Shown: positions 10,621 through 22,920, counted from the stretch's first letter. The stretch: 64,000 bases of DNA from Mesostigma viride (GCA_009746045.1 RPFO01000206.1:24748-88747); one strand, 5' to 3'. Numbers and translations: made by a program. The notes: a model not told the origin generated them from the letters alone.

Positions 10621-11063
10621 TGCGTGGTTGAAGTTTTTGTTGTCAGCAGACTCCGACCGGCGATCCTCGTCTTGCCAGATACCTCGAAACTGTTTGTATT
10701 AGCTACTGACACTAGTAAGGTAGCCATTGGGGGTGTTCTCCTCCAAGACCAAGGTCATGGTTTGCAACCCATCGAATACATCTCTAGGACTATGTTACCT
10801 GCTGAGCGCAAGTACCCTGTTCACCAACAAGAGTATTGGCTGTGGTATATTGCTGTCATGCATGGCAACATTTCCTTAAAGGTGCCCAATTCGATGTCTG
10901 TATGTGTGAGCCTTGTGATGCTGACCCTTACCTGTTGGTTATTCAAACCGACCATCGTCCTCTGATTCACCTTCTGTCACAACCCAACCTCACTCCTCGG
11001 CAAGCGCGGTGGATGGAATTCCGTGCGCAATTTGCCCCTGCAATACGTCAAGGGTGTCAATGA
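10621..11063 (+). pseudogene. pol: Gypsy RNase H remnant
   Basis: The pieces TDTSKVAIGGVLLQDQ, YISRTMLPAERKYPVHQQEY (about 10707-10830) and TDHRPLIHLL, LTPRQARWMEF (about 10948-11030) are the standard order of gypsy RNase H, including TD and TDH catalytic-site neighbours. A frameshift lies between them near 10840-10930. The enzyme would remove RNA from the RNA-DNA hybrid. Confidence 0.8.
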
Positions 11064-11740
11064 TATTGTCTTTGATGCTTTATCCCGACGTCCTGACTTA
11101 GTATTCCTTTTTCGAGGATCTAGATGTCCTCACTACCACCCTCGTTCCTACTCCTCTTGGTGTTTTCCCCTATGGTGACATCCCTCATGACGGGCAGTAT
11201 ACAAGACTACCTTTTCCATACCTGTGTTCGTTTTCCTGATCTCCTCTCTCATGTGGGCCTTTCTCTTCGGTGTGAGGGCACACCTGTCACCTCGGTGGGG
11301 TGGGAGGATACTAATAAAATTATTTCTTTTCCCCTCCGTCATGTGTCCACTCGGGCTGGGAAGTCGTTTGGTAATCTTGTTCCTTCTAGTCCACCCCTCT
11401 TTTTGGTAAAGTTGTGGGTGACTTCCTGTAGAACCTTCTGTAGATGCCTCGGTAGCCAGTCCTACGTCAGATTTAGAGCGTCTTATCAGTGTTTACGGCC
11501 ACTGAGCTGGAAGCCTTAGTCGCAATATCATCACACCCTCGAAAATTCGGGAAGTACCCGTGCAAGTTTGTGGGTAGCTTCTTGTATGTGCTGTTAAAGG
11601 ATGATCCTCTGCAATGACGTTTGTATTTTCCCCTTTATTTGCCGCTCGTCCTTGTTGTTTGAGTTACATGATTTAGCTGCTCACCAGCTAGGGCGGGAAG
11701 CGTGTGCGGGATTTGGTAACCCGTTCATACTTCTGGCCCT
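11064..11740 (+). pseudogene. pol: Gypsy pol linker, degenerate
   Basis: This lies between RNase H and integrase. It is full of stops, and I recognise no domain with confidence. Confidence 0.4.
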
Positions 11741-12218
11741 CCCTCCTCAGCACTTGATGTGGATGAATATGTTGGTAGGACATGCCAATCATGCCAGGAG
11801 ATGAAACCTAGTAATGTGGGTCAGATAGCAGATCGAGCCTCGTACCCTCCATGATCCTATTATAATGCCTTGGGATTCCATTATGACGGATTTTGGGGGG
11901 GGCCAAAATAGAATGCCAAAGGCAATTGATGCGCAGATCCTCGTGTTTGTAGACCGCCTTACTAGACGTTGTCACCTTGTCCCTTGTCCCTTGGAGCTTA
12001 CTGCTCGAGTGACTGTGCAGCTGTACCTTCTAAACGTTTATCGTTACCATGGGTTGAGCAGGCAGTTTATCTCCGATAAGGACAAGCTGTTTACCTCGGA
12101 CTTTTGGACAGAGTTCTTTGCTGCTATTGGTACTAAAGTGACGTTTGGCACTGCGTACCATTCCTCCTCCTCACACCTAGTAGAGCGATTAAATAGAGTG
12201 GTGGAAGAAGCCCTATGA
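11741..12218 (+). pseudogene. pol: Gypsy integrase remnant
   Basis: The zinc-binding end (TCQSCQEMK, about 11779-11805) is followed in another frame by the catalytic core at 11865-12218. The core contains WDSIMTDF (first Asp), FISDKDKLFTSDFW (second Asp) and an Asn/Glu-type end HLVERLNRVVEEAL (candidate Glu), the D,D35E arrangement. The integrase inserts the cDNA copy. The C-terminal domain is not visible after the stop at 12218. Confidence 0.8.
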
Positions 12219-12316
12219 CATTGTAAATGGACCCGTCTGGTAGTGACTGGGAAGATTACCTATGTTTGGTTGAGTGAAAACCTGCGCAACCTCTAGTTGT
12301 TTTTCTTCCTTGCCTT

Positions 12317-13117
12317 ATGTTATTTCCTGGGGCTGTGGGTCGGTTGGTTGTCCCCCGCCCTCCGCAGCCATCATGTCAGACGACGCCTGCTCAGCCAGCC
12401 GCTATCGCTCCGTCCGTGGCTCCCTCCGTCGCGCATGCTCAGCCGGCCGCTGTCGCTCCGTCCGTGGCTCCCTCCGTCGCGCCTGCTCGGCCGGTCGAGC
12501 CTCAGCGTCATCCAGATTTGGGCAAGGCGTCGACGGGCAAGTGGGTGTTTGACACTATACCGAGGATACGTATGATTCGGCCATGGGTGATTGGACCTCT
12601 AGCTGCCCGACCGGCCACGACGTCTTCCCCTGTCGCCGCTCCTGCCGCTACCGCTTCTTCTGTCGCGCCCGCCTCCGCCGTCATCCATCAACCGCGCGTT
12701 GCTCCTGTTGGGAAGTCCTCAGCTTCGGTCACGCGTGTTAGCGAGAGTCGTGAGATCCGGCACGTGCGTCTGTGGCCCGACAACGTGGAGCGTTTCCTGG
12801 ACTTGTTTTTCACCTCCGTTGCTCGTGGTGAGCTGGTCTTCTATCGGTTCCTCCTAGTGCGCGCCCTCCTTCTGCTGTCGGCAGAGCCCTTCGTGCGACA
12901 GTTTCAGTGTGGGTTCCTTGACTGGGCCCGTGGACAGGTGGTCCTGACACAGCATCGTTACTACTGGGCTTTCCTCGGCATGTATCCTGATGGCGTCTGG
13001 GAGGATGTGTTCCTCCATGTAGACAGGCATGATAACCCTGCTGATGTTGCTCATCACCGGGCGTACCTGGATGTGCTTTTGGCCACCCGTGGTACTTTTC
13101 AGGCTACTGGTGTGTAG
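12317..13117 (+). CDS. Intact 266-codon extra ORF between integrase and polypurine tract
   Basis: This is the only long clean frame in the 3' third of the gypsy element. It starts MLFPGAVGRL; the true start may be later. The N-terminal third is low complexity (repeats of APSVAPSVA, from two tandem 54-bp units near 12390-12490). The C-terminal half looks globular, with LWPDNVERFLDLFFTSVARG, a hydrophobic helix-like segment (FLLVRALLLLSA) and RYYWAFLGMYPDGVWEDVF. It is not in frame with the integrase. I do not recognise the domain. It could be a 3' accessory protein of the element or a captured host segment. No signal peptide or clear membrane anchor typical of an envelope protein is visible. 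Confidence 0.55.
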   Translation: MLFPGAVGRLVVPRPPQPSCQTTPAQPAAIAPSVAPSVAHAQPAAVAPSVAPSVAPARPVEPQRHPDLGKASTGKWVFDTIPRIRMIRPWVIGPLAARPATTSSPVAAPAATASSVAPASAVIHQPRVAPVGKSSASVTRVSESREIRHVRLWPDNVERFLDLFFTSVARGELVFYRFLLVRALLLLSAEPFVRQFQCGFLDWARGQVVLTQHRYYWAFLGMYPDGVWEDVFLHVDRHDNPADVAHHRAYLDVLLATRGTFQATGV

Positions 13118-13478
13118 ACAGAGGGCTCTAGGCCCGACCTGAGGGTGTTGTCCCTCCGGTATATAGAGTCGCCCTCATATTCTGGCCAGTTGATTGGTCG
13201 TTCTTGGTCCTTGGTACTGATTTGTTTACTCTGTGTGTCCTGCCCAGTGCCGTCCCCCCCGGCAAGGACTCTGTTCCAGGCAGTTAGGGGAACCTCCCAC
13301 CAGGCTTGGTGCTGGCTAACCCTACACCTCCCGGCGTGGTGGTGGAGACCGAGTTAACATGTTGGTGCTGTGTACCTTGGATGGCCTGTCGATTGTGTTA
13401 GGCTTTGTTGGGTGCTTTAGATCCTCCTTCTCCTTTGGTTTCCTCCGTGTACGTAGGGCGAGGGCTCCCTACCTTTGT
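13118..13478 (+). other. Gypsy 3' untranslated region
   Basis: I see no coding signal here. It leads into the G-rich tract in front of the 3' LTR. Confidence 0.5.
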
Positions 13479-13488
13479 GGGGGGGAGG
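13479..13488 (+). promoter_or_regulatory. Polypurine tract
   Basis: GGGGGGGAGG lies directly before the TG of the 3' LTR, the expected place for plus-strand priming. Confidence 0.8.
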
Positions 13489-14062
13489 TGTTACGTCGCG
13501 TAACTTTTGTCGTTGTTACGGACGTAAATTAGGTCCTTCGTTGCCTCAGCCATTCGGGAGCAGTTCGCTGACTTTCCTAGGCTTACGTGTAGTTAGGACC
13601 TTTTGGCCGGTCGGTACCGGGCCTTGTGACGTGGCAAGTGTACAGTATGGTGGTTCGGTGCAGTCGCGTCGCGCTGCGTACTTTAGTAGTGGTCCTTTTA
13701 TCCTGCGTGTGAACCTTGTGGACATGCGTTGGTCCTGTAGGCGAGGGTCGATGTCGGCCCGAGCATACACGCCTGTCGGCGATCATTTATGCAGCAGTTG
13801 TCCTTCGTGAATGGCACTCGGCGTGTATTATGGAATTGTAATACATCGTTTTGGGTCGTGAATTTACCAGTGCTTACTTCGTAGTGTCCCGGCATTATTT
13901 GGTATATGGCGTACAGTAACCGCATGTATCGGAATGCATTGAGAGCAGAGTCGTCGCGTCCTAGGTCTTATAGCCAATACAGCTCCTCATCGCTAGGTAC
14001 CCTCACTAGTTTAGGTAAGGTTAGGCGCGGGGTTTGGGATCGAGTAGAGCCTGGGCGTAACA
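13489..14062 (+). repeat. 3' LTR of the gypsy element
   Basis: 574 bp, no difference noticed from 5951-6524. It is followed by the CCATC target duplicate and the CCAT array. Confidence 0.93.
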
Positions 14063-14606
14063 CCATCCATCCATCCATCCATCCATCCATCCATCCATCC
14101 ATCCATCCATCCATCCATCCATCCATCCATCCATCCATCCATCCATCCATCCATCCATCCATCCATCCATCCATCCATCCATCCATCCATCCATCCATCC
14201 ATCCATCCATCCATCCATCCATCCATCCATCCATCCATCCATCCATCCATCCATCCATCCATCCATCCATCCATCCATCCATCCATCCATCCATCCATCC
14301 ATCCATCCATCCATCCATCCATCCATCCATCCATCCATCCATCCATCCATCCATCCATCCATCCATCCATCCATCCATCCATCCATCCATCCATCCATCC
14401 ATCCATCCATCCATCCATCCATCCATCCATCCATCCATCCATCCATCCATCCATCCATCCATCCATCCATCCATCCATCCATCCATCCATCCATCCATCC
14501 ATCCATCCATCCATCCATCCATCCATCCATCCATCCATCCATCCATCCATCCATCCATCCATCCATCCATCCATCCATCCATCCATCCATCCATCCATCC
14601 ATCCAT
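14063..14606 (+). repeat. CCAT microsatellite (about 544 bp)
   Basis: A pure tetranucleotide array of about 136 units. It is open in all frames and therefore produces false frames of about 200 codons on both strands. Confidence 0.97.
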
Positions 14607-14910
14607 GATCGGGGTATAGTCCTAGTACAGCCATGCTACGTCCTGGCTATGATGAGATTACTTGCCCACGCTCCTAGTGTTATGCCATGCTCACATGGGT
14701 CTTATTGCACCCACAGATTGCCGGATCGTTAGCGTGTCCGTTTAGCTAGCGTTCCCGAATGCAGCTGTGGCATGCCTTAGGCATGAAGGAGACTGGGGGT
14801 CTCTGCCCTTTCTCCTGTTGTGCACACACAGGGATTAAAAGCACTTCGGTGCTCCGTGACTCCCCAACAGGAGCACGTGTTTAATTAATTAATTAATTAA
14901 TGAATCGGGG
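14607..14910 (+). mobile_element. LINE 3' UTR and tail
   Basis: This matches the reverse complement of 2067-2400 closely. It ends with the hairpin GTGCTCC...GGAGCAC (14849-14876) and a TTAA-repeat tail (14880-14902). No coding sequence remains. Confidence 0.8.
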
Positions 14911-14990
14911 TTAGCTAATGCTCCTTGACTCCCTAATGGGGGCATGAGTTTAATAAATGAATTAAGTAGTTAGTTAATTAATCAGGTTGA
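14911..14990 (+). mobile_element. Second LINE 3'-end fragment
   Basis: It holds a diverged terminal hairpin (CTCCCTAATGGGGG, 14931-14944) and an AT-rich tail. The text before it (CGGGGTTA) matches the pre-hairpin text of the LINE at 23051. Confidence 0.55.
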
Positions 14991-16134
14991 TTCAGATGAG
15001 GTCTGTGCTGGTTCCTTGTGGACTGGCCAGCCAGGGAGATATCTTCTTACATGGTCAGGCCCTTGCCGACCATGTAAGAACCTGTTAGGCGGCGCAGTGG
15101 CCAACATTGGACATACCGCCATATGTTTGTCTCCGCGATATGATTTTAGCTGACATGCAGAGCACAGACACTGTTGGCGTCATCCGCTCAACCCCTCTTA
15201 TTCAGACATGGGACCTCGGATGTGTAGGATTAGTAGCGTTGCCCAGGCGGACATTGTCAAAGACTACGACCCCCCAGTTGTGGGTCCTAGGAAATTTAAC
15301 AAGCATGATTGTCTCCTTGTTGATAGGCATTAATTAATCCTTGATGATAGGCATTGCTTGCGTGCAAGATTAGCTCGAGGCCCATATTTTAGACTACTAG
15401 CTGAGCTGTGGACATACATGTTGTTATTGACGTCTTGACGGATATTGACGTCTTGGGGTGACTTCCACTATATCTTCTTTGGGGAATTCAGAGATCCCGG
15501 TCCCCCAACATGGACATGAGACTAATTAAAATCAATTAATCAATGTCATGAATAGAGCGCGTTCATGACGTTCAGTCATGAACAGAGTCCTAACCTTAAA
15601 CACATAAGAAAACAATTATGGCGGGCCATGTGACCAATGTAAGAAGCTTAGCCCCCAAACATATTGTTGTCTCACGTAATGAATCACTTGCTGATCAACA
15701 AATCGATGATTATCTCATAGGCACAATGTACCTCTGACCATCATTGCTGGCCCATGCATGCATGCACCAATGGCAGCCTACATGACACATACATCGCTTA
15801 TTTGCCATGTAAAAAATGCGACAAAGTGTCCATATAGGTACTCATAGATTAGCACAAATTCCTTAGCACGATGTGGACAACTTTACTTAACGGTGAAAGC
15901 CTGTCTCGCCCTTATTGCCTTGAGGGTTCCCGGCGATAGGTCCTGTCTGTTGGTCGACATTTTTCTTTTGCAGCTGGCCATCGTCGGTAGGTATGAATGA
16001 TCTCGATGCTAGCAATTACGATGATGATACCCGAGGTAGTCTATACCTAGGATCGAGAGCTTCTTCTTGTATGGCAATGCCGGCAGTTAACTATTACTCC
16101 GAATAAAGAGTTAAGAGGTTGGCCCTCGGCAGTC
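14991..16134. other. Unassigned interior of element A
   Basis: A small inverted pair (TCTTACATGGTC / GACCATGTAAGA, 15045-15080) is visible. I see no gene. Confidence 0.35.
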
Positions 16135-16800
16135 GGCATGGCGATCACGGAGCGATGACGGGGCGATGACGGGGCGATGACGGGGCGTTGACGCGCGTGA
16201 TGAATAGGATCTGTTTGACAGGCGGCGGCTATTGGTAATATAGATTGTTGATTAAGAGAAGAGTTTAGATGTTGGCCCGTGGGCGATGACGGTGACGGCG
16301 TCACCGTCATCGCCCTCGACGGGCGTCATGAATACGACCTTTTTGATATGCGGCGGCTATTGGTAATATAGGTCGTTGACTACTACTCCGAATACAAATG
16401 TAAAGAGGTTGGCCCTCGGCTGGCTCGGCATGGCGATCACGGGGCGATGACGGGGCGATGACGGGGCGTTGACGCGCGTGATGAATAGGATCTGTTTGAT
16501 AGGCGGCGGCTATTGGTAATATAGATTGTTGATTAAGAGAAGAGTTTAGATGTTGGCCCGTCGAGGGCGATGACGGTGACGGTCGTCACCGTCATCGCCC
16601 TCGACGGGCGTGATGATAAGCCCATGTTTGATATGCGGCAGCTATTGGTAGTATAGGTCGTTGACTATCACTCCGAATAAAGAGTTAACAGGTTAAGGCC
16701 CTCGGCCGGGCGATGACGGGGCGATGACGGGGCGTTGACGCTCGTGATGAATAGGACCTGTTTGATAGGCGGCGGCTATTGCTAATATATAGGTCGGATA
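16135..16800. repeat. About 260-290 bp repeats with GC-rich hairpins
   Basis: Three diverged copies of a unit beginning GATGACGGGGCGTTGACG (about 16165, 16457 and 16720). Two copies include a long hairpin. At 16556-16609 the arms are 26 bp with a 2-base spacer. A similar one lies at about 16277-16326. Confidence 0.75.
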
Positions 16801-17260
16801 TTTGTGTACCACCCCCCTCCTTCCCGCGGCAGGTACGCAGCGACCCGCTGTTGCATGTCCTGGCTGCAATTGTGTATCACTTGTACGGTATTTGTGTATC
16901 ACTTGTAGCGTATTTGTGTATCACTTGTCCTCCTTCCCACGGCAGGTACGCAGCGACCCGCTGTTGTCCTGGCTGCAATTGTGTATCACTTGTACGGTAT
17001 TTGTGTATCACTTGTAGCGTATTTGTGTATCACTTGTCCTCCTTCCCACGGCAGGTACGCAGCGACCCGCTGTTGTCCTGCCTGCAATTGTGTATCACTT
17101 GTACGGTATTTGTGTATCACTTGTAGCGTATTTGTGTATCACTTGTCCTCCTTCCCACGGCAGGTACGCAGCGACCCGCTGTTATACTGGCGGTATTTGT
17201 GTATCACTTGTAGCGTATTTGTGTATCACTTGTACGGTATTTGTGTACCACCACCCTCCA
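16801..17260 (+). repeat. 109-bp tandem repeat, four copies
   Basis: The word CGACCCGCTG recurs at 16841, 16954, 17063 and 17172. Each unit contains three copies of TTTGTGTATCACTTGT. The open frames over it are by-products. Confidence 0.9.
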
Positions 17261-18442
<1,182 letters not shown>

Positions 18443-18499
18443 CACCCCCGCTCTCTTGTCCCTCCCGCACCCCTCCTCTCTCTTTCCCTTTCCTTGGCT

Positions 18500-18583
18500 G
18501 TTGAGAAGGACTGGGGTGAAAAATCCAGACCGTTGGTGGCTGCCTTCAAGCAGGAAGTTTCAAGGATCAACAAGTTTTTGTGA
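18500..18583 (+). other. Possible terminal exon
   Basis: A short frame reads VEKDWGEKSRPLVAAFKQEV then SRINKFL and a stop at 18581. The composition is protein-like, and the preceding pyrimidine-rich text could be an acceptor tract. There is no family match, so this is a weak call. Confidence 0.2.
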
Positions 18584-19159
18584 GCTGTCTCATATGGTCA
18601 CTGCTGCGACAAAGGTGAGTTATCTTGTTTTTCATGCAATTTTTTTGCTGTAGCTAGGTAAGCCGGCCGTTTTGTACTCCTCTTTCTTTTGCTCTCACGA
18701 TTATTCTTGTTGTGGTTTATATGGTCCCGTTAAGTGGCATGCATTATCATTATCCACATTAGTGTGAGAAACCATCAGCAGTGTTGTAGCTTGCATCTAC
18801 AACAACAGTTTTTGCTGCCGCCACCACTGCTATTACCAACATAAAGTCATTCTTGCTTTCTAAGCACTCTTTTTCCTCTTGGGCTGTTGGTTGGGATACC
18901 AGCCACCCTTGCACGCATAAATTCAAGCACCGGGTGCATGTGAAAACACAACCAAGGCAAGAATGTCCCCCTATCGCAATATCCCACCCACGCAACGCAC
19001 CCAATGCAGCAAGAATGGGACCACCTTGTTGCCATGAGCTCTAGCACCGTAGCCACCTCTAGCTTTCTACTGTTCCCGTCCATCCTTATTTACACTGGCT
19101 GCTTTGCTTGCATTTCTGGCTCAGTGCCAGTTTGCACTTGCTAGCTTGCTAAGACAATA
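18584..19159. other. Unassigned interior of element A
   Basis: Nothing recognisable was found here. Confidence 0.3.
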
Positions 19160-19560
19160 ATGCAGCTTGCAAACGGCAAGGGCAAGCACCCGGGTAAGAG
19201 CAAAGGCAACCGCACGAGCAAAGGAAAGGGAAACTGGAAGAGCAAGCACAAGGCCAAGGAAAGGATTAAGGCACTTGTGCTTGCCAAAAGGGCAGGCTCA
19301 AGGGAAATGACAAGGGCAGGGGCAGGCACAAGGGAAGCGGATAAGGGCAAGGGCAGGCGCAAGGGAAAGAGATTAGGACAAGTCAAGCACGAGGGAACGG
19401 ACAAGGGCAAGGGCAGGCACAAGGGAAAAGATGAAGACAAGGGCAGGCACTAGGGAAGGATGAGGGCAACGGCAAACACTGGGGATCAAAGGATAGGGGC
19501 AAGGGCAGATGCTAGGGTAACAGTTAGGGCAAAGGCAGGCACAAGAGAAGAATAAGGGGC
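19160..19560 (+). repeat. Degenerate GGGCAAGGGCAGGCACAAGG minisatellite
   Basis: A short purine-rich unit of about 20-36 bp is repeated with variation. The 97-codon frame over it is Lys/Gly-rich for that reason and is not regarded as a gene. Confidence 0.7.
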
Positions 19561-19789
19561 CGTGAAGTATAAGTGGAAATGCGGGTGGCGACATGGGGTT
19601 CGATCGGGCCTGCTGATGCAAATGCAGATTTCAACTGCAGTGACAAACTCAAGCGTAGACATAGGCAACGACAAATTCCTTGCATGCGTGCCTTGCTCTT
19701 CACCGGCTGGCTCGTTTGCTAGTTGTCTAACAGTTTCTACCGATAAACATCACTTGCCATTGTAAGGTCTGCCTTGCTGCCGTGCTAGT

Positions 19790-20030
19790 GGGTAGCTGGG
19801 TGATCGTGCTTGTTCCTTGTCAAGGGAGGGATGCATGTGGAGTAGGTGGGTGGGTGTGCTTGTTCCTTGCCAAGGAAGGGATGCACAAAGGTTAGATAGG
19901 TGCACGTGCTTGTTTCTTGTCAAGGGAGGGACGCACAAAGGGTAGGTGGGGGCACATGGTTGTGCCTCGTCAAGGGCGGGATGCACGAAGGGTAGGTGGG
20001 GGCATGTGGTTGGTCCTTGTCTTTTCACCG
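19790..20030 (+). repeat. 50-bp tandem repeat, about 4.5 copies
   Basis: Units start at 19808, 19858, 19908, 19958 and 20008 (GCTTGTTCCTTGTCAAGGGA and variants). Confidence 0.88.
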
Positions 20031-20570
20031 CCCAAGCGATGGCGATGTAGCATGCATTATACATTTATTCGTGCATTAAAAATCACTTTCCTTACAAGCG
20101 GCCTTAGCCGACTCCATCTGCCGTTGCCATTTCTCCGTATTGCATTGTCCGGACACGGTTTTTGTGTCGCAGGTCTTCCCCCGTAAAGGCACAAGCTGCC
20201 TGCGCGCGGAATTCTGTGCAGACACCTCGGTTTCCAACACGACGGCATCCCGCACATATCGAGCTCTGGATGTACAACATCTTCCCCCGGCGCACTTGCT
20301 CCCGGATGGAGCTTCTGTGCGGTGCCGACATCCCCGGAGCTGTCCTAAGCACTGCATGGAAACAGTATTTCAAGCCACGAAGAGAAGCCACGACTTTGAT
20401 ATTGACTTGATATTGTCGTCAGAAGACTTGATATGCTCTTTCTGTGAAGGCGTTGGATTTTTGTGCATGACATGTAATCCTGCATGTAATAATGAAATGG
20501 TTTATGAAATCGAAACTTGTCTTGCATGAGCCTTGCTGCAAATGCCATTCATTTTTATTTTTTTTTCCGG
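20031..20570 (+). other. Unassigned; 129-codon open frame of unknown status
   Basis: 20140-20529 is open and ends with a cysteine-rich piece (LICSFCEGVGFLCMTCNPAC). It overlaps other open frames and has no recognised family. It might be the last exon of a gene of element A, but I see no proof. Confidence 0.25.
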
Positions 20571-20739
20571 GTAAATGGGTGTTAGGGGTTAGGTTGACCG
20601 AAATGATAAGTGAAATTCCTTCAGTGAAATTCTAAGTGACATGCGTACTGCAATTCAGAACGACATAGCGACATGATAGTGTAGTACCGGTAGTGTACGC
20701 GAGAAGCATACGACGTCGTAACCTACGGGACCGAGTACC

Positions 20740-21007
20740 GGGATCGTAAACTACCAGGTGGTAAATTACCGTACGTACATTACCACGTCGGAATCTTACC
20801 ACGTCGGAATCTTACCACGTCGTAATCTTACCACGTCGGAATCTTACCACGTCGGAATCTTACCACGTCGGAATCTTACCACGTCGTAACTTACCACCTC
20901 GTAACTTACGGCGTGGGATCGTAGGTGGGATCTCAGCGATAACTTACTGCGTGGGATCGTAGGTGAGATGTATATAGTAAGAATGAGCCGAGGCGTAATT
21001 TACCACC
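20740..21007. repeat. Right subterminal repeat region of element A
   Basis: About seven tandem copies of the 16-mer TTACCACGTCGGAATC (20785-20900) are followed by variants in both orientations. This is the classical architecture of CACTA transposase-binding regions. Confidence 0.8.
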
Positions 21008-21060
21008 TGGTAATTTACGCCTCGGATCCTTTTTACCACCCTCGGACGAAAAGTATAGTG
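21008..21060 (-). repeat. Right 53-bp terminal inverted repeat of element A
   Basis: The exact reverse complement of 2747-2799, ending GTATAGTG and followed by GA. Confidence 0.92.
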
Positions 21061-21194
21061 GACGAGAGAGGAACCGCTGCTTATCCTCAGGGGAGGGGAA
21101 CTATGAGGTGAGCAGGACTGGTACGTGGGGGAGCCGGCGCCTTGTCCCGTGAGTGGGTCCGAAGGCGGTGGCACCCACGCAGTTTTACCTTGAG
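21061..21194 (-). pseudogene. Middle part of the split LINE ORF1
   Basis: On the minus strand this continues ORF1 from 23111 and leads into 2746. The codons across the element A insertion read FLSRRKRLHDL, matching the position of SFLKCRKKLSR in the intact ORF1 at 34470-35423. There is at least one internal frameshift or stop. 21184-21194 is the left copy of the target duplication of the next LINE. Confidence 0.75.
21184..21194. repeat. LINE target-site duplication, left copy
   Basis: TTTACCTTGAG; the right copy is at 23111-23121. Confidence 0.85.
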
Positions 21195-22893
21195 TTTTAC
21201 CCCCCGCTGGTCGGCCCACTTGGCGACCCGTCTGACATGCCTCCTTTCACCTCTCGCGAGGTCACGGAGGCGGTCCAGCGCCTGCGTTATGACGCAGCCA
21301 CCGGCTCTGACGAGATTCCGGCTGCAGTTGTAAAACTTGCAGCCGAATTCGAGGACACAGGTGTTATGCTGCTCTTCCGGGACCGGCATCTGCAACCGCC
21401 TTCTGCTGTCGTCGCAACCACCTCCAGCGGCCTGGCAACACAGTTTTCGCACGATGCTGTACAAGAACAAGGGGTCGCCTGCCGACCCCGGCAACTACAG
21501 AGGGGTGTGCATTCAAAGTGCCCCCCTCAAGCTTCTTATGCGGCTCATCCTGAACCGCCTGCGCACGGCCCTGGACGGACGTCAAGTCAGCGAGACTCAG
21601 CACGGCTTCCGTTCAGGTCGCAACACAGTACAGGCGCTCTTCGCTACTCGCCGACTGGTGGAGGAACTGCAACGCCTTCAGCCTGGTGAGTCCCCTTTGC
21701 ACCTTGTGCTGGTGGACTTCATCAAAGCCTTCGATTCGGTTTTCTGGCCTGCGCTTTGGGACATCCTCGAGTTGTTCCGGATCCCCCGCCCCCTGATTGC
21801 TGTCATCCGCAACCTGTATGAAGGGTCCACCACTTCGGTGCGCACTTCTTACGGGACCACGCCCCCATGCCCTTTACAGAAGGGTGTGTGGCAGGGCTGC
21901 GTGCTGTCGCCCTACCTGTTCATTATTGTTGTCGAATACGTAATGATTCAGGCGCGCAAGCGATTTGCCCGCATCGTGGGCAGGGAACCAGGAGTGCAGG
22001 TTGCTAACAAATTCTGGCATGGCGGTGCGGACACGGAGATTCGGCTAGCAGACATCATTTACGCAGACGACACCACCCTCTTCGAGGACACTGAGCACGT
22101 GCAGACATGGCTTGACTGCCTGGCTCTCGAGGCCCATGCAGTGGGGCTTGAGGTCAGCAAGAAGACAGAGGCCCTGGCGGTTGGGCTCACCAACTCACCG
22201 CCGCCCCTCTATCTCCTAGACGGCTCTCGAGTCCTGTATCGGGACCGCGTTAAGCTGCTGGGCAGCCTGCTCCCGAGCTGCGAGGTTGATGTGGACCATC
22301 GCATCTCCCTCGCCTGGCACGCTTTACGCCAGTACCGGGCCCTGTGGCGCAAGCCCCTGGGCAAGATCGAGAAACAGGACCTGTTCAAGGTCCTCGTCCT
22401 TCCTGTTCTCACGTATGGCGCCGAGACGTGGCCCCTCACCGCCGACCTGGCCCGCAAGCTGGACGGCGCGGTCACCAGCATGCTGCGTTCCATTTTCAGA
22501 GTACGGGATATGCTGCTCATGTCCGCAATGAGGACCTGTACCAGGGCATGCCCTATATCACCAGCACCATTAAGCAACGCCGCCTGCAGCTAGTAGGGCA
22601 CCTAGCTCGCACCAACCAGGTAGACACCTCACGTGGCCCCCCCGCAGGACTGCCGGACCAGCCCAGCCTGGCCGGCACCTCCTGACGTGGGCTGGGCCCA
22701 GTGATGTTAGACGCCGCAAGGCCCGCACCTTCAAAGAACAGCTAGTAGAGGACATGGGGGGCCTAGGCCTCTCCGTGATTTGGAAGAAGATGATGGACAA
22801 GGCCAAGTGGGCCCCCAGGTCATAGACGACAACGAGCCCCCCCCAGTGGGGAAGCGCCCGCGTGTGCAATCCCGCGGGAGGCACGCCAGATAG
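21195..22893 (+). pseudogene. LINE ORF2 reverse transcriptase
   Basis: The fingers region starts in one frame (MPPFTSREVTEAVQRL, DAATGSDEIPAAVVKL; about 21238-21340) and shifts near 21340. It then runs open to about 22500: YKNKGSPADPGNYRGV, TQHGFRSGRNTVQALF, motif A VDFIKAFDSVFW (about 21713-21748), motif B GVWQGCVLSPYLF (about 21884-21922), motif C IIYADDTTLF (about 22055-22084), KLLGSLLPSCEVD and TYGAETWPLT. A second shift near 22500 moves to EDLYQGMPYITSTIKQRR and GHLARTNQVDTS. The tail (PVGKRPRVQSRG) is in a third frame and ends at 22893. No apurinic endonuclease domain is present in this truncated copy. The RT core residues are intact, but the frame is not. Confidence 0.92.
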
Positions 22894-22920
22894 CTCCCCC
22901 TAGGGCAGCGTGCGGCTGCC

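Larger units (their letters stand above)
5951..14062 (+). mobile_element. Ty3/gypsy LTR retrotransposon
   Basis: Two 574-bp LTRs (5951-6524 and 13489-14062) begin TGTTACG and end GTAACA. The 5-bp flanks are CCATC on both sides. A primer-binding site (6526-6537) and a polypurine tract (13479-13488) lie in the expected places. The order gag, protease, RT, RNase H, integrase is that of Ty3/gypsy. The LTRs look identical in every stretch I compared, so insertion was recent, yet gag and pol are broken by stops and frameshifts and pol carries a SINE. The element was therefore probably moved in trans. An intact extra frame lies after the integrase (12317-13117). Confidence 0.93.

Noticed and set aside
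13906-14634. Frames of about 200 codons of HPSI or MDGW repeats
   Set aside because: Translation of the CCAT microsatellite that follows the gypsy LTR.
19160-19453. Lys/Gly-rich 97-codon protein
   Set aside because: The frame follows a degenerate purine-rich minisatellite on both sides of the supposed gene.
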